A stretch of DNA of 48,383 nucleotides from Myxococcales bacterium (lineage in GTDB: Bacteria > Myxococcota > Myxococcia > Myxococcales > JAKAPL01), in contig JAJXUD010000031.1 of assembly GCA_021783235.1 (NCBI GenBank), positions 1 through 48,383 of the forward strand, in the 5' to 3' direction. A program made the translations under genes and the position numbers. The notes beneath the pieces were generated by a model. The model saw only the letters and a list, made by a program, of their open reading frames with translations, was not told the origin of the DNA and made no database searches. Below are positions 22,471 through 30,252 of this stretch, piece by piece. Position 1 is the stretch's first letter. The number at the start of each line of letters is the position of its first letter.

Positions 22471-23675
22471 GACGAACCTCTCTCTTCGCGCTCGCCGCCC
22501 TCGCGGCCTGCGTCCCTTCCTCGGGCGCGTTCGACGGCGGCGGTTCGAGCGGCGGCGGCTCGACCGGAGGTGGCGGGAGCAGCGGTGGTCCGAGCGGGGG
22601 CGGGACGGACGCGGGTGCGTGGGTCGTCTCGACGCTCGCGGGCGGCGGCGGAAAGGGGCTGCGGGACGGCCGGGGCCGCACGGCGTTGTTCGATCAACCC
22701 ACGGCCGTGGCGCTCGACGGGCAGGGTCACCTCTACGTCGCCGACACCGGCAACGGCGTCGTGCGGCAGATCGACCTTTCGACCGGCGACGTCTCGACCC
22801 TCGCGCCGCAGCCCTCCTGGGACACCACGGCCCCGCCGCCCGTGTTCGGCCGACCGACTGGGGTGGCGGTCGATTCCCAGGGGGACGTCTTCGTCTCCGA
22901 CCCCGCGCACCAGTGCCTCTGGCGGCTGGACCCCACGGGCGTTGGGACGGTCTATGCCGGCATCTACGACGGCGGCGTGCAGGATTGCAGCGACGCGTCC
23001 CCCGGTTCGGCCTTCGGCGCCCAGTCGGCCTCGATCAGCGCACCGTCGGGCCTCGCCGTCGCGGACGGGGGCGTCCTCTTCTTCGGGGACGTGAGCGCCC
23101 AGGAGATCCGCTGGACGGACGGGACGCTGGTCGGGAGTCTCGCCGGGGAGGGGGACTACCGGGGAACGGACGACGGGGCATGCGCCGAGAACTTCGTCTG
23201 CGGTCAGCCGGTCGCGCCGCCGCCCTATCAGCCCGCCCCCGCAATCACCCGCTTCGACGGCCCGACGGCCGTGGCGGAGGCGCCGAACGGCGATCTGTTC
23301 GTGACGGACACGGGCAACTGCGCCGTCCGCTGGATCCGCTCGCCGTCCACCGGCGCGTGCGAGGTCCTCACGTTCGCGGGGGCGGGCGGCTGCTCCACGA
23401 GCAGCGTGCTCCAGTCTCCCGCCGGGGTGGCCGTGGGACCCGACGGGCGCGTCTACGTCGCGGACACGGGTGACGATCGCATCGTCTCGTTCGATCCGGT
23501 CGAGGCGCCGCCGCGGCAGCCGACCGTGATCGCCGGCGGCCAGCTCGGCTCGGCCGATGGCGTCGGAACGGCGGCCTCGTTCGCGGGCCCGGCGGGGTTG
23601 GCCGTCGACTCGCTCGGACGAATCTACGTCGCGGAGCCCGGCAACGACGCGATCCGCCTGCTCGCCCCGCCCTGA
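22467..23675 (+). CDS. NHL-repeat lipoprotein 2
   Basis: The 402-residue paralogue of the preceding gene has signal peptide MRRTSLFALAALAAC with Cys15 as lipid site. A Gly/Ser-rich tether (about 23-47) follows, then an NHL propeller with blades DQPTAVALDGQGHLYVADTG, GRPTGVAVDSQGDVFVSD, APSGLAVADGGVLFFGD, DGPTAVAEAPNGDLFVTDTG, SPAGVAVGPDGRVYVADTG and GPAGLAVDSLGRIYVAEPGN. The first and last blades share a DGxG-TALF/TAASF pattern seen in NHL proteins, which probably closes the ring. It is the last gene of the four-gene overlapping chain. Its stop codon lies in a palindrome shared with the convergent Rieske gene. Confidence 0.87.
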   Translation: MRRTSLFALAALAACVPSSGAFDGGGSSGGGSTGGGGSSGGPSGGGTDAGAWVVSTLAGGGGKGLRDGRGRTALFDQPTAVALDGQGHLYVADTGNGVVRQIDLSTGDVSTLAPQPSWDTTAPPPVFGRPTGVAVDSQGDVFVSDPAHQCLWRLDPTGVGTVYAGIYDGGVQDCSDASPGSAFGAQSASISAPSGLAVADGGVLFFGDVSAQEIRWTDGTLVGSLAGEGDYRGTDDGACAENFVCGQPVAPPPYQPAPAITRFDGPTAVAEAPNGDLFVTDTGNCAVRWIRSPSTGACEVLTFAGAGGCSTSSVLQSPAGVAVGPDGRVYVADTGDDRIVSFDPVEAPPRQPTVIAGGQLGSADGVGTAASFAGPAGLAVDSLGRIYVAEPGNDAIRLLAPP

Positions 23676-23684
23676 ATTCAGGGA
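23671..23684. repeat. Perfect palindrome spanning two convergent stop codons
   Basis: CCCTGAATTCAGGG is a perfect 14-bp palindrome that contains the TGA of the NHL gene and, on the other strand, the TGA of the Rieske gene. It is too short, with no loop and no T-tract, to be a convincing terminator. It may be chance caused by mirrored stop codons. Confidence 0.5.
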
Positions 23685-24181
23685 ATCGTGGCGACGATGG
23701 CCGTCTGAGTGAGCTGGGTCCGATAGCCCTGGAGCGGCATGTAGGCGGGGCCGCTGAGGACCGAGCCGTCCTCGGAGTAGACGGAGCCGTGGCACGGGCA
23801 GGTGAAGGTGTGGGTCGAGGGATCGAGGGGGTTCACGGTGCAGCCGGCGTGGGTGCAGATGGCCTGGAGCGCCTCGGCGTTCGCGGCGTCGAGCCGGACG
23901 ATCGCGACCGGGACCGTCCCGCTCGTCGCCTCGACCTGGACGAAGATCGACCCGCCGGGGCTCTCGAGCTCCGGGTAGCTTGCGAAGTCGAACGAGTAGC
24001 TGTTCGACGGGGCGTTCGGGATCACGGTCGACCCGCCCAAGGGGCCGCAGCCGGCGAGCTCCAGCGCCCGTGGTGCGATGAGGGCGGTCGCGGCCGCGCG
24101 GGCGGAGAGCCCGAGGAAACGGCGGCGTCCAAGGCAACCCTGGCAGCGCCCGGGAGAGGCTCTCGAGTCGGAGTTTGCCAT
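23678..24181 (-). CDS. Tat-exported Rieske [2Fe-2S] lipoprotein
   Basis: The 167-residue protein has both Rieske boxes: CTHAGC (Cys109, His111, Cys114) and CPCHGS (Cys128, Cys130, His131). These give two Cys and two His cluster ligands plus the disulfide pair. The N-terminus has a twin-arginine motif (GRRRFLGLS) followed by a hydrophobic stretch ending in LAGC (Cys45), so it is probably folded with its cluster, exported by Tat and then lipidated. ATG 24181 is chosen; ATG 24205 is possible. No cytochrome b or oxidase partner lies nearby, so it is a solitary Rieske protein rather than part of a visible bc1 operon. Confidence 0.9.
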   Translation of the reverse strand: MANSDSRASPGRCQGCLGRRRFLGLSARAAATALIAPRALELAGCGPLGGSTVIPNAPSNSYSFDFASYPELESPGGSIFVQVEATSGTVPVAIVRLDAANAEALQAICTHAGCTVNPLDPSTHTFTCPCHGSVYSEDGSVLSGPAYMPLQGYRTQLTQTAIVATIP

Positions 24182-24262
24182 CGGTCCGGATCGATACCAC
24201 GGCATCGCCGGGGGAAGAACGGGCAGCCGGGCGAGCCGTGCCGCGTGGTAGAACGGTCGGCG

Positions 24263-24772
24263 ATGGCCAAGCGTTCCAAGAAGTCGGCGCCCGCGCCCTG
24301 GGTCGGCGTGATCATGGGGAGCCGCAGCGACCTCGCGGTCATGCAGGGGGCGCTCGACACGCTGCGCGAACTCGGGATTCCGCACGAGGCGCGAGTCGTC
24401 TCGGCTCACCGGACGCCCGACTGGATGGCCGAGTACGCGAAGGCCGCCGAGGGGCGTGGGCTCGAGGTCCTCGTGGCGGCGGCCGGCGGCGCGGCCCACC
24501 TTCCGGGCATGGTGGCCTCGCACACGCTCGTTCCGGTGCTCGGGGTGCCGATTCCGGCCACGGCGCTCGGCGGCCTGGACGCGCTGCTCTCGATCGTCCA
24601 GATGCCCGGTGGCGTGCCCGTCGGGACGCTCGCGATCGGCCGGCCGGGGGCGATCAACGCCGCGCTGCTCTCGGCCGAGATCGTCTCCCTTCGCCACCCC
24701 GAGGTGCGCGAGCGGCTGCGTCGCCTTCGCGCGGCGCGCGCCCGCGAGATCCTCGGCGCACGGGAGATCTGA
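24263..24772 (+). CDS. purE: N5-carboxyaminoimidazole ribonucleotide mutase (PurE)
   Basis: Class I PurE of 169 residues; it converts N5-CAIR to CAIR in purine synthesis. Signature segments are intact: GVIMGSRSDL (Ser20, Asp23), SAHRTPDWM (His49, Arg50) and the glycine-rich AAAGGAAHLPGM loop, followed by GVPIPATALGGLDALLSIVQ. The stop codon is immediately followed by the ATG of purK, so the two enzymes of the ATP-dependent carboxylation step are coupled. A basic N-terminal extension (KRSKKSAPAP) is slightly longer than usual. Confidence 0.96.
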   Translation: MAKRSKKSAPAPWVGVIMGSRSDLAVMQGALDTLRELGIPHEARVVSAHRTPDWMAEYAKAAEGRGLEVLVAAAGGAAHLPGMVASHTLVPVLGVPIPATALGGLDALLSIVQMPGGVPVGTLAIGRPGAINAALLSAEIVSLRHPEVRERLRRLRAARAREILGAREI

Positions 24773-25933
24773 ATGGCGATCCTTCCCGGCGCGACGATCG
24801 GCTTCCTCGGGGGCGGGCAGCTCGGGCGGATGGCGGCGATGGCGGCCCGCTCGCTGGGCTATGGCGTCGCCGTGCTCGACCCGGACCCCCGCTGTCCCGC
24901 GGCGGCGATCGCCGACCGCTGCGTGGCTGCCTCCTTCGACGACGAGGCGGCCGCCGACGAGCTGGCGCGCGGCTGCGCGGTCGTCACCTACGAGATCGAG
25001 CGGATCGCGCCGGCGGCCCTCGCGCGTGCGGCTGCGCGGGCGCCGCTCCGGCCGTCCCCGCGGCTGCTCGAGCTCGTGCAGGATCGAGCCCGTCAGAAGC
25101 GCTGGCTCCGGGAGCAGGGCTTCCCCGTGGGGCCTTACGCCGAGGCCCGCTCGCCGGCGGAGGCGCTCGCGGCGGCGCTTTCGCTCGGCGGGTCGCTCCG
25201 GTTCAAGGCCTGCCAGGGAGGCTACGACGGCCGGGGCCAGGCGCGAGCCGAGGGCGAGGCCGAGGCCGCGCGGGCCTTCGGCGAGATCGGCGGCGTCCCC
25301 TGCGTCGCCGAGCGGGAGCTCGACCTCGCGGCCGAGCTCTCGGTGCTCGTGGCGAGACGGCCGGCGGGGGAGACGCGGCTCTTCCCGGTCGCGCGCAACT
25401 GGCACGAACACGGGATCCTGCGCGTGTCGGTCCTGCCGGGCGAGCTGCCCGGGGACGTCGCGGAGCGGGCCCGCTCGATCGCGAGGGCGATGGCCGAGCG
25501 GCTGGGCCTCGAGGGGCTGCTCGCCGTCGAGTTCTTCTGGACGAAGGGCGGCGAGCTCTTCGTGAACGAGCTGGCGCCGCGGCCCCACAACACCTTCCAC
25601 GCCACCGAGGCGGCCTGCCCGACGAGCCAGTTCGAGCAGCTCGTCCGCGCCATCTGCGACCTGCCGCTCGGCGCCACCGAGCCCGCGCGCCCGACGGCCC
25701 TCGTCAACCTGCTCGGCGATCTCTGGCTCGCCGCCTCGCCGCCGGACCTTCCCGGGGCGCTCGAGCTGCCGGGCGTCCGGCTCCACCTCTACGGAAAGGA
25801 GCCGCGCCGGGGGCGCAAGATCGGCCACCTGCTCGCGGAGGCGGAGACGAGCGCGGCGGCGCTCGAGCTCGTCCGCGAGGCCGCCGCACGCCTCTCCCCC
25901 GCGATGGCGGCCGAGCTTCCCCCGGGGCTCTGA
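24773..25933 (+). CDS. purK: N5-carboxyaminoimidazole ribonucleotide synthase (PurK)
   Basis: ATP-grasp enzyme, 386 residues, converting AIR, bicarbonate and ATP to N5-CAIR. It opens with the Rossmann-like GFLGGGQLGRM, followed by DPDPRCPAAAIADR. ATP-grasp elements include RFKACQGGYDGRGQ and the metal-binding segment AVEFFWTKGGELFVNELAPR with PHNTFHATE. It starts directly after the purE stop with no gap. It is the usual purE-purK pair; the rest of the purine pathway is not in the window. Confidence 0.96.
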   Translation: MAILPGATIGFLGGGQLGRMAAMAARSLGYGVAVLDPDPRCPAAAIADRCVAASFDDEAAADELARGCAVVTYEIERIAPAALARAAARAPLRPSPRLLELVQDRARQKRWLREQGFPVGPYAEARSPAEALAAALSLGGSLRFKACQGGYDGRGQARAEGEAEAARAFGEIGGVPCVAERELDLAAELSVLVARRPAGETRLFPVARNWHEHGILRVSVLPGELPGDVAERARSIARAMAERLGLEGLLAVEFFWTKGGELFVNELAPRPHNTFHATEAACPTSQFEQLVRAICDLPLGATEPARPTALVNLLGDLWLAASPPDLPGALELPGVRLHLYGKEPRRGRKIGHLLAEAETSAAALELVREAAARLSPAMAAELPPGL

Positions 25934-25945
25934 TCCGAACGGCCG

Positions 25946-26869
25946 ATGGTCGAGACGAACGAGCGTCACGCCGGCCATTCCCACGGACAGGGGCCCTCGC
26001 GGCCGGCCGAGATCGGCTCGCTGCTGGCGGCGCTCGCGGTGACGCTCTTCATCATGCTCGTCGAGGGGGTGGGCGGGATCCTCTCCGGGAGCCTCGCCCT
26101 GCGGGCGGACGCCGGCCACATGCTGACGGACGCCTCGGCGCTCCTGCTCTCGCTCGGCGCCGTCTGGCTCGCGACGAGGCGGCCGGACGTGCGCCGGACG
26201 TTCGGCTACTACCGACTCGAGATCCTCGCGGCGGCGCTCAACGGGATGGCGCTCGTCGGCATCGCGATCTTCATCCTCTGGTCGGCCTGGCACCGGCTGC
26301 GCGGCCGGCCGGTCATCGACACCCGAACCATGCTGGTCACGGGCGGCGCGGGGCTGGTCGCGAACCTCTCCGGCTTCTGGTTCCTCGCGCGCGCGCACGT
26401 GAGGAGCCTCAACGTCCGGGCGGCGCTGCTCCACCTCGCGGGCGACCTGCTCTCGTCGCTGGGCGTCGTCGTGGCGGCGCTCGTGATGGCCTGGACCCGG
26501 CTCTGGCTGATCGACCCGATCCTCTCGGCGGTGATCGCGCTCGTCATCGTCTACGGGGCGGTGCGGTTGCTCGCCGAAGCGGTCGACATCCTGCTCGAGG
26601 CCGTCCCGGGCCACCTCGATCTCGCGGAGATCCTCTCGCACATGGAGCGGGCCGAGGGCGTGCTGGCCGTCCACGACCTCCACCTCTGGACGATCTCGAA
26701 CGGGATGTACGCGCTCTCCGCCCACCTCGTCGTGCGGGGGCACGACGCGCGGCAGAACGACGCGATCCTGACGGCCGTCAAGACCGAGCTCCATGAGGCC
26801 TTCGGCATCTCGCACACGACGCTGCAGATCGAGAGCGAGCGTTACGAGCACGTCGAAGAGGTGCACTGA
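25946..26869 (+). CDS. Cation diffusion facilitator family transporter (CzcD/ZitB-like)
   Basis: A 307-residue, six-helix divalent metal/proton antiporter of the CDF family. The zinc-type HxxxD signature is present twice, His58-Asp62 in helix 2 (DAGHMLTDA) and His163-Asp167 in helix 5 (LLHLAGDLLSS), which points to zinc and related metals. A short His-containing N-terminus (HAGHSHG) and the cytoplasmic C-terminal domain (VHDLHLWTISNGMYALSAHL) are typical. It starts 12 bp after purK and may be read on the same transcript. The likely role is metal export and resistance at the inner membrane. Confidence 0.94.
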   Translation: MVETNERHAGHSHGQGPSRPAEIGSLLAALAVTLFIMLVEGVGGILSGSLALRADAGHMLTDASALLLSLGAVWLATRRPDVRRTFGYYRLEILAAALNGMALVGIAIFILWSAWHRLRGRPVIDTRTMLVTGGAGLVANLSGFWFLARAHVRSLNVRAALLHLAGDLLSSLGVVVAALVMAWTRLWLIDPILSAVIALVIVYGAVRLLAEAVDILLEAVPGHLDLAEILSHMERAEGVLAVHDLHLWTISNGMYALSAHLVVRGHDARQNDAILTAVKTELHEAFGISHTTLQIESERYEHVEEVH

Positions 26870-26905
26870 AGGTCGGGCGCTCGCTCCGCCGCCCCGGCGA
26901 AGGTC

Positions 26906-26930
26906 GTCTGTCAGACCGTTCTCCTAATTT
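26906..26930 (+). promoter_or_regulatory. Small dyad and AT-rich element before exonuclease gene
   Basis: The 11-bp dyad GTCTG-T-CAGAC (26906-26916) is followed by ctcctaatttacc, whose TAATTT resembles a -10 box 8 bp before the ATG. If used, transcription would start at or near the start codon, giving a leaderless or very short-leader mRNA. This is a tentative reading of an otherwise GC-rich 68-bp gap. Confidence 0.25.
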
Positions 26931-26937
26931 ACCGTCC

Positions 26938-27672
26938 ATGTCCTCGGGCGTGATCGTCTTCGACATCGAGACCGTGCCGGACACCGAGCTGGGAGGGGCG
27001 CGGCGCGAGCGGGAGCGCGGCGAGGGCGATCCCTTGCCGAAGATCCCGTTCAACCGCGTGGTGCTCGTGGGCGCCGCGACGCTCTCGGGCGACGGCGATG
27101 GCTACCGGCTCGAGACCTTGGACGTCCTGTCGGGTTCCGAGCCCGAGATGCTCGCGTGCTTCTGGCGGCTCGCCGAGGGGAAGCGGCTCGTCAGCTTCAA
27201 CGGGCGCCGCTTCGATCTGCCGGTGCTCGAGGCGCGCTCGCTCCGCCACGGCCTCGCGGTGCCCTGGTACTTCCGCGACCGGGAGCTGCTCGAGGGGCCA
27301 GAGCGCCACTTCGACCTCCTCGACTTTCTCTCGAACGGCGAGCCCCGCAACCGGGCCAAGCTCGACGACTACTGCAAGCTCGTCGGGCTCCCGGGGAAGA
27401 TGGGCGTCGACGGTTCGCAGGTGGCGGACCTCTTCGCGAGCCAGCGGGTCGAGGAGCTGTCGGCTTACTGCGCGACCGACGTCCTCCAGACGCTCGGGCT
27501 GTTCTTGCGCGTCGAGAAGCTCCGGGGCGCGCTGCAGCCGCAGGGCTACCGCGAGCTCCTCCGGGGCGTGCGCGACGAGATCGAGCGGCGGGTCGAGGAG
27601 CGCGCCGGCCTCGAGCGGGAGCGGCTGCGCGCGTTCCTGGTCCAGAGCGAGCCCTTCTGGGCGATGGCCTAG
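26938..27672 (+). CDS. DEDDy 3'-5' exonuclease (PolB-like exonuclease domain)
   Basis: The 244-residue RNase H-fold nuclease has DEDD acids in order: Asp9 and Glu11 in VFDIETVPD, Asp93 in LVSFNGRRFDLPVL, and Asp181 with Tyr177 in AYCATDVLQT, which makes it a DEDDy type. It fits the predicted 3'-5' exonuclease family related to DNA polymerase B proofreading domains (PF10108-like), found as stand-alone proteins in many bacteria. The C-terminal ~60 residues form an Arg/Glu-rich helix. Role in DNA or RNA 3'-end processing is inferred. It converges on the GMC oxidoreductase gene with 13 bp between. Confidence 0.87.
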   Translation: MSSGVIVFDIETVPDTELGGARRERERGEGDPLPKIPFNRVVLVGAATLSGDGDGYRLETLDVLSGSEPEMLACFWRLAEGKRLVSFNGRRFDLPVLEARSLRHGLAVPWYFRDRELLEGPERHFDLLDFLSNGEPRNRAKLDDYCKLVGLPGKMGVDGSQVADLFASQRVEELSAYCATDVLQTLGLFLRVEKLRGALQPQGYRELLRGVRDEIERRVEERAGLERERLRAFLVQSEPFWAMA

Positions 27673-27685
27673 ATCCCGCGCGCCC

Positions 27686-29230
27686 TCAGGCACGCCCCAG
27701 CGCCGCGAGGACGTGCGGCGCGGCCCAGCTCGAGATCCCGTAGATCGAGAGCTGCGGGTTGACGCCGAGCGAGGTCGGGAAGACCGAGCCGTCCACGACG
27801 AAGAGGTTCTCGAGCCGGTGGTGGCGCAGGTCCGAGCGGACGACCGCGCGCGCGGGATCCGAGCCCATCGCGCAGCCGCCCATCTGGTGCGCCGTGAACA
27901 TCATGAGCCGGTTCGGGCCGAAGGGGGCGGCGTCCAGGGCGGCGAGATCTCTCTCCGAGGAGAGGATCACGGGCGGCTGGTGCAGGCTGCGCAGCTGCTT
28001 CGCGCCGGCGGCGAGCAGCAGGCGCGCCATGTCGTGCTGCGCGGAGCGGGCCGCCTCTTCCATTCGCGGATGGAACGGGTAGTCGAGCTTGGGCATCCCG
28101 TCGGACTTGAGCGTCACCGTGCCGCCCTCCTCGCCGGGCGCGAAGCCGTCGATGAGGAGACCGATGGTCGCGCTCGTGTGGGCGAGCTTCGCCATCTGGT
28201 CGCGCAGCTCGCGGCCGTGCGCGTCGATGGCGATCGCGGCGAGCATCGGGTGGACCGGCGCGGCCTCGAAGAAGTAGCCCATCTTCTCGCCGCGCCGGGC
28301 GAACTGGTGGCTCGAGACCGATTGGGGCGGGCCGTAGAAGCCGTCGACGGGATCGTCGAAGAGCGCCACCATCGCGACGACGGGGTGGAGGAAGGTGCGG
28401 CGGCCCACCTGGCCGCTCTCGTTGCCGAGCTTCGAGCGGAGCAGGAGCGCCGGGTCGTTGATGGCTCCCCCCGACAGCACGCATACCTTGGGGCGAACGA
28501 TCAGCCGGCGCCCGTTGGGCCAGAGCGTCTCGGGGTCGATCGCCTCGCCGTGGACCGCGACGATCCGATCGCCCTGCGCCTCGATCCGCGAGGCGCGGCA
28601 GTGGGCCCAGAGCTCGGCGCCGTGCGCGACGGCCTCTGGGATGGCCGTGATCAGCATCGACTGCTTCGCGTCGATGGGGCAGCCCATGCCGCAGTAGCCG
28701 AGGAAGCCGCAGCCGCGGACGTTGCGCCGGGTCCGCTGCCGCTCCCAGCCGAGCGCGCCGAGCCCGTCCCAGAGCTTGCCGTTGTTCCGGTTCACTCCCT
28801 CGGGCGGGACCTCCGCGATGCCGAGGTAGCGCTCGATCTCCTCCCAGTGGGGCGTCAACGCCCCCTCGGTCAGCCCCTCGACGCCGAAGACGCGGCGCCA
28901 GTGGTCGAGGACGTGGGCGGGCGTGCGGAAGCTCGTCGTCCAGTTGACGGTGGTGCCGCCGCCCACCGACCGGCCTTGCAGGACGGCGATCGAGAGGTCC
29001 GCGGTCGCCCGGTTCCCCTGCTCCTGGTAGAGCATCGGGTAGGCGGTCGCCTCCTCGAGGTCGAACTCGCGAGAGGTGTGGTGTCCTCCCTCCTCGAGCA
29101 GGACCACCTTCGCCCCCGCCTTCGAGAGGGCGCGCGCGGCGATGCCGCCGCCGGCGCCCGTGCCGACGATGGCGACGTCGCAGTCGACCTCGTGGTCCTG
29201 CGTCAGCTCCCGGGCGGCGTCGTGGATCAT
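27686..29230 (-). CDS. GMC-family FAD-dependent oxidoreductase (catalytic subunit)
   Basis: The open frame runs far upstream, but ATG 29230 places the FAD-binding motif VAIVGTGAGGGIAARAL at residues 19-35 and gives 514 residues. Other GMC elements: QGRSVGGGTTVNW, and the C-terminal FTAHQMGGCAMG and NLFVVDGSVFPTSLGVNPQL with the conserved Asn. A Cys cluster RGCGFLGYCGMGC (Cys174, 180, 184) sits where FAD-dependent glucose dehydrogenases carry an iron-sulfur site. No signal peptide is present; the co-encoded small subunit has a Tat signal, and its stop overlaps this start (29227-29230). The substrate is likely an alcohol or sugar (inference). Confidence 0.9.
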   Translation of the reverse strand: MIHDAARELTQDHEVDCDVAIVGTGAGGGIAARALSKAGAKVVLLEEGGHHTSREFDLEEATAYPMLYQEQGNRATADLSIAVLQGRSVGGGTTVNWTTSFRTPAHVLDHWRRVFGVEGLTEGALTPHWEEIERYLGIAEVPPEGVNRNNGKLWDGLGALGWERQRTRRNVRGCGFLGYCGMGCPIDAKQSMLITAIPEAVAHGAELWAHCRASRIEAQGDRIVAVHGEAIDPETLWPNGRRLIVRPKVCVLSGGAINDPALLLRSKLGNESGQVGRRTFLHPVVAMVALFDDPVDGFYGPPQSVSSHQFARRGEKMGYFFEAAPVHPMLAAIAIDAHGRELRDQMAKLAHTSATIGLLIDGFAPGEEGGTVTLKSDGMPKLDYPFHPRMEEAARSAQHDMARLLLAAGAKQLRSLHQPPVILSSERDLAALDAAPFGPNRLMMFTAHQMGGCAMGSDPARAVVRSDLRHHRLENLFVVDGSVFPTSLGVNPQLSIYGISSWAAPHVLAALGRA

Positions 29231-29844
29231 TTCGCGCTCCCCGCCGGGGCCGCCCGCAACGAGTCGAGGTACGCCCGGCGACTCGCGGCCGTGCCGCCGA
29301 CCACCGTGCCGTCCGCCCTGGGGACGAGCGGCGGGCCAGGGTAGCCCACGGTCGAGTAGCTGCGTGGGTCGGCGTAGTAGAGCGCGGCGCAGAGCCGCTC
29401 GAGCGCCTGGAAGCCCGAGCGCCTCAAGGCCAGCCGGCTGTCTCGCCAGTCCACGAGCGCCCGGTCCTGATCCTCGGGGGAGAGGCGGGTGAAGGGACGG
29501 GTCCGGCCGTCCAGGAGGAAGGCGGCGAGAGCGCTGTCGAAGAGGCCGAGCAGCTGCTTGAAGTCCCGCTGCGTGTCCGGGTCGGCGCGCGAGAGGAGCA
29601 GGTCGGCCTTCTGCGCGACGCCGATCTCGGCGGCCGTGGGCTGATCGGCAGCGGTGCGGGGCACGATCCGGTCGGCGACGGCCGCGAGGACGCTGTACTC
29701 GGCGGGGTCGAAGAGGCGAAGCGGCTCGGCCGGCGCTGGGCGGAGCAACGTGCGCCGCAGCGCGAGCGGGATCGCCCCGGCGAGGGTGAGCCCCGCCCCG
29801 CCGATGAGGGTCCGCTTCAGGAAACCGCGCCGCGAGACGGCCAC
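29227..29844 (-). CDS. Gluconate 2-dehydrogenase subunit 3-like protein (Tat signal)
   Basis: The 205-residue protein has a twin-arginine signal (SRRGFLKRTLIGGAGLTLAGA). The body (EYSVLAAVADRIVPRTAADQ, then DFKQLLGLFDSALAAFLL and YYADPRSYSTVGYPGPP) matches the small subunit of membrane gluconate or sugar dehydrogenases. In those complexes the small subunit escorts the signal-less flavoprotein through Tat. The ATGA overlap with the GMC gene supports one complex. The usual third subunit, a multiheme cytochrome c, is not encoded here; a thioredoxin-like gene takes the upstream position. Confidence 0.87.
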   Translation of the reverse strand: MAVSRRGFLKRTLIGGAGLTLAGAIPLALRRTLLRPAPAEPLRLFDPAEYSVLAAVADRIVPRTAADQPTAAEIGVAQKADLLLSRADPDTQRDFKQLLGLFDSALAAFLLDGRTRPFTRLSPEDQDRALVDWRDSRLALRRSGFQALERLCAALYYADPRSYSTVGYPGPPLVPRADGTVVGGTAASRRAYLDSLRAAPAGSAK

Positions 29845-29856
29845 GCGGCCACTCTA

Positions 29857-30225
29857 TCAGCTCTCGGGCGGGGCGGGCCCGAGAGCGTCGAGGACGATCG
29901 GCAGCAGCGCCGCGCGCAGCCCGAGCGCGAGCTGCTCGCCCGCGGTCAGGTAGCCGAGCGTCAGCTCGAGCAGCCGGCCCCGCCAGAGGATCGCCGTCGC
30001 GGGAAGCGAGTGGACGCCGAGCGCGCGGGCCGCCCCACGGTCCTCGGTGGCGTCGACTTGCACGAAGGAGACCCAGCCGGAGAGCGATCGGGCGACCCCG
30101 TGGAAGGCGGGCTCCATCTCGAGGCAGGGCGCGCACCAGGGGGCGCCCAGGCGAAGGACGATCGCCTGGGCGTCCCGCGCCGAGCCGGGCAGGGCGAGCG
30201 TCAGCGCGAGGAGGAGCGGCGTCAT
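29857..30225 (-). CDS. Exported thioredoxin-like protein
   Basis: The 122-residue thioredoxin fold has active site WCAPC (Cys31, Cys34) and the cis-Pro segment VHSLPATAILWRGRLLELTLGY. The N-terminus (TPLLLALTLALPGSARDA) is a signal peptide, so it probably works in the periplasm. It lies 12 bp upstream of the Tat-signal small subunit and is probably the first gene of that operon. It could maintain Cys residues of the oxidoreductase complex or help deliver a cofactor; this is inference from position. Confidence 0.87.
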   Translation of the reverse strand: MTPLLLALTLALPGSARDAQAIVLRLGAPWCAPCLEMEPAFHGVARSLSGWVSFVQVDATEDRGAARALGVHSLPATAILWRGRLLELTLGYLTAGEQLALGLRAALLPIVLDALGPAPPES

Positions 30226-30252
30226 CGCCCCGAAAGTTAGGGAGCGGCCGCC

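Noticed and set aside
24182-26866. Minus-strand extension of the Rieske frame across purE, purK and the CDF gene
   Set aside because: It is antisense to three well-supported genes; the Rieske protein itself begins with a normal Tat signal at 24181.
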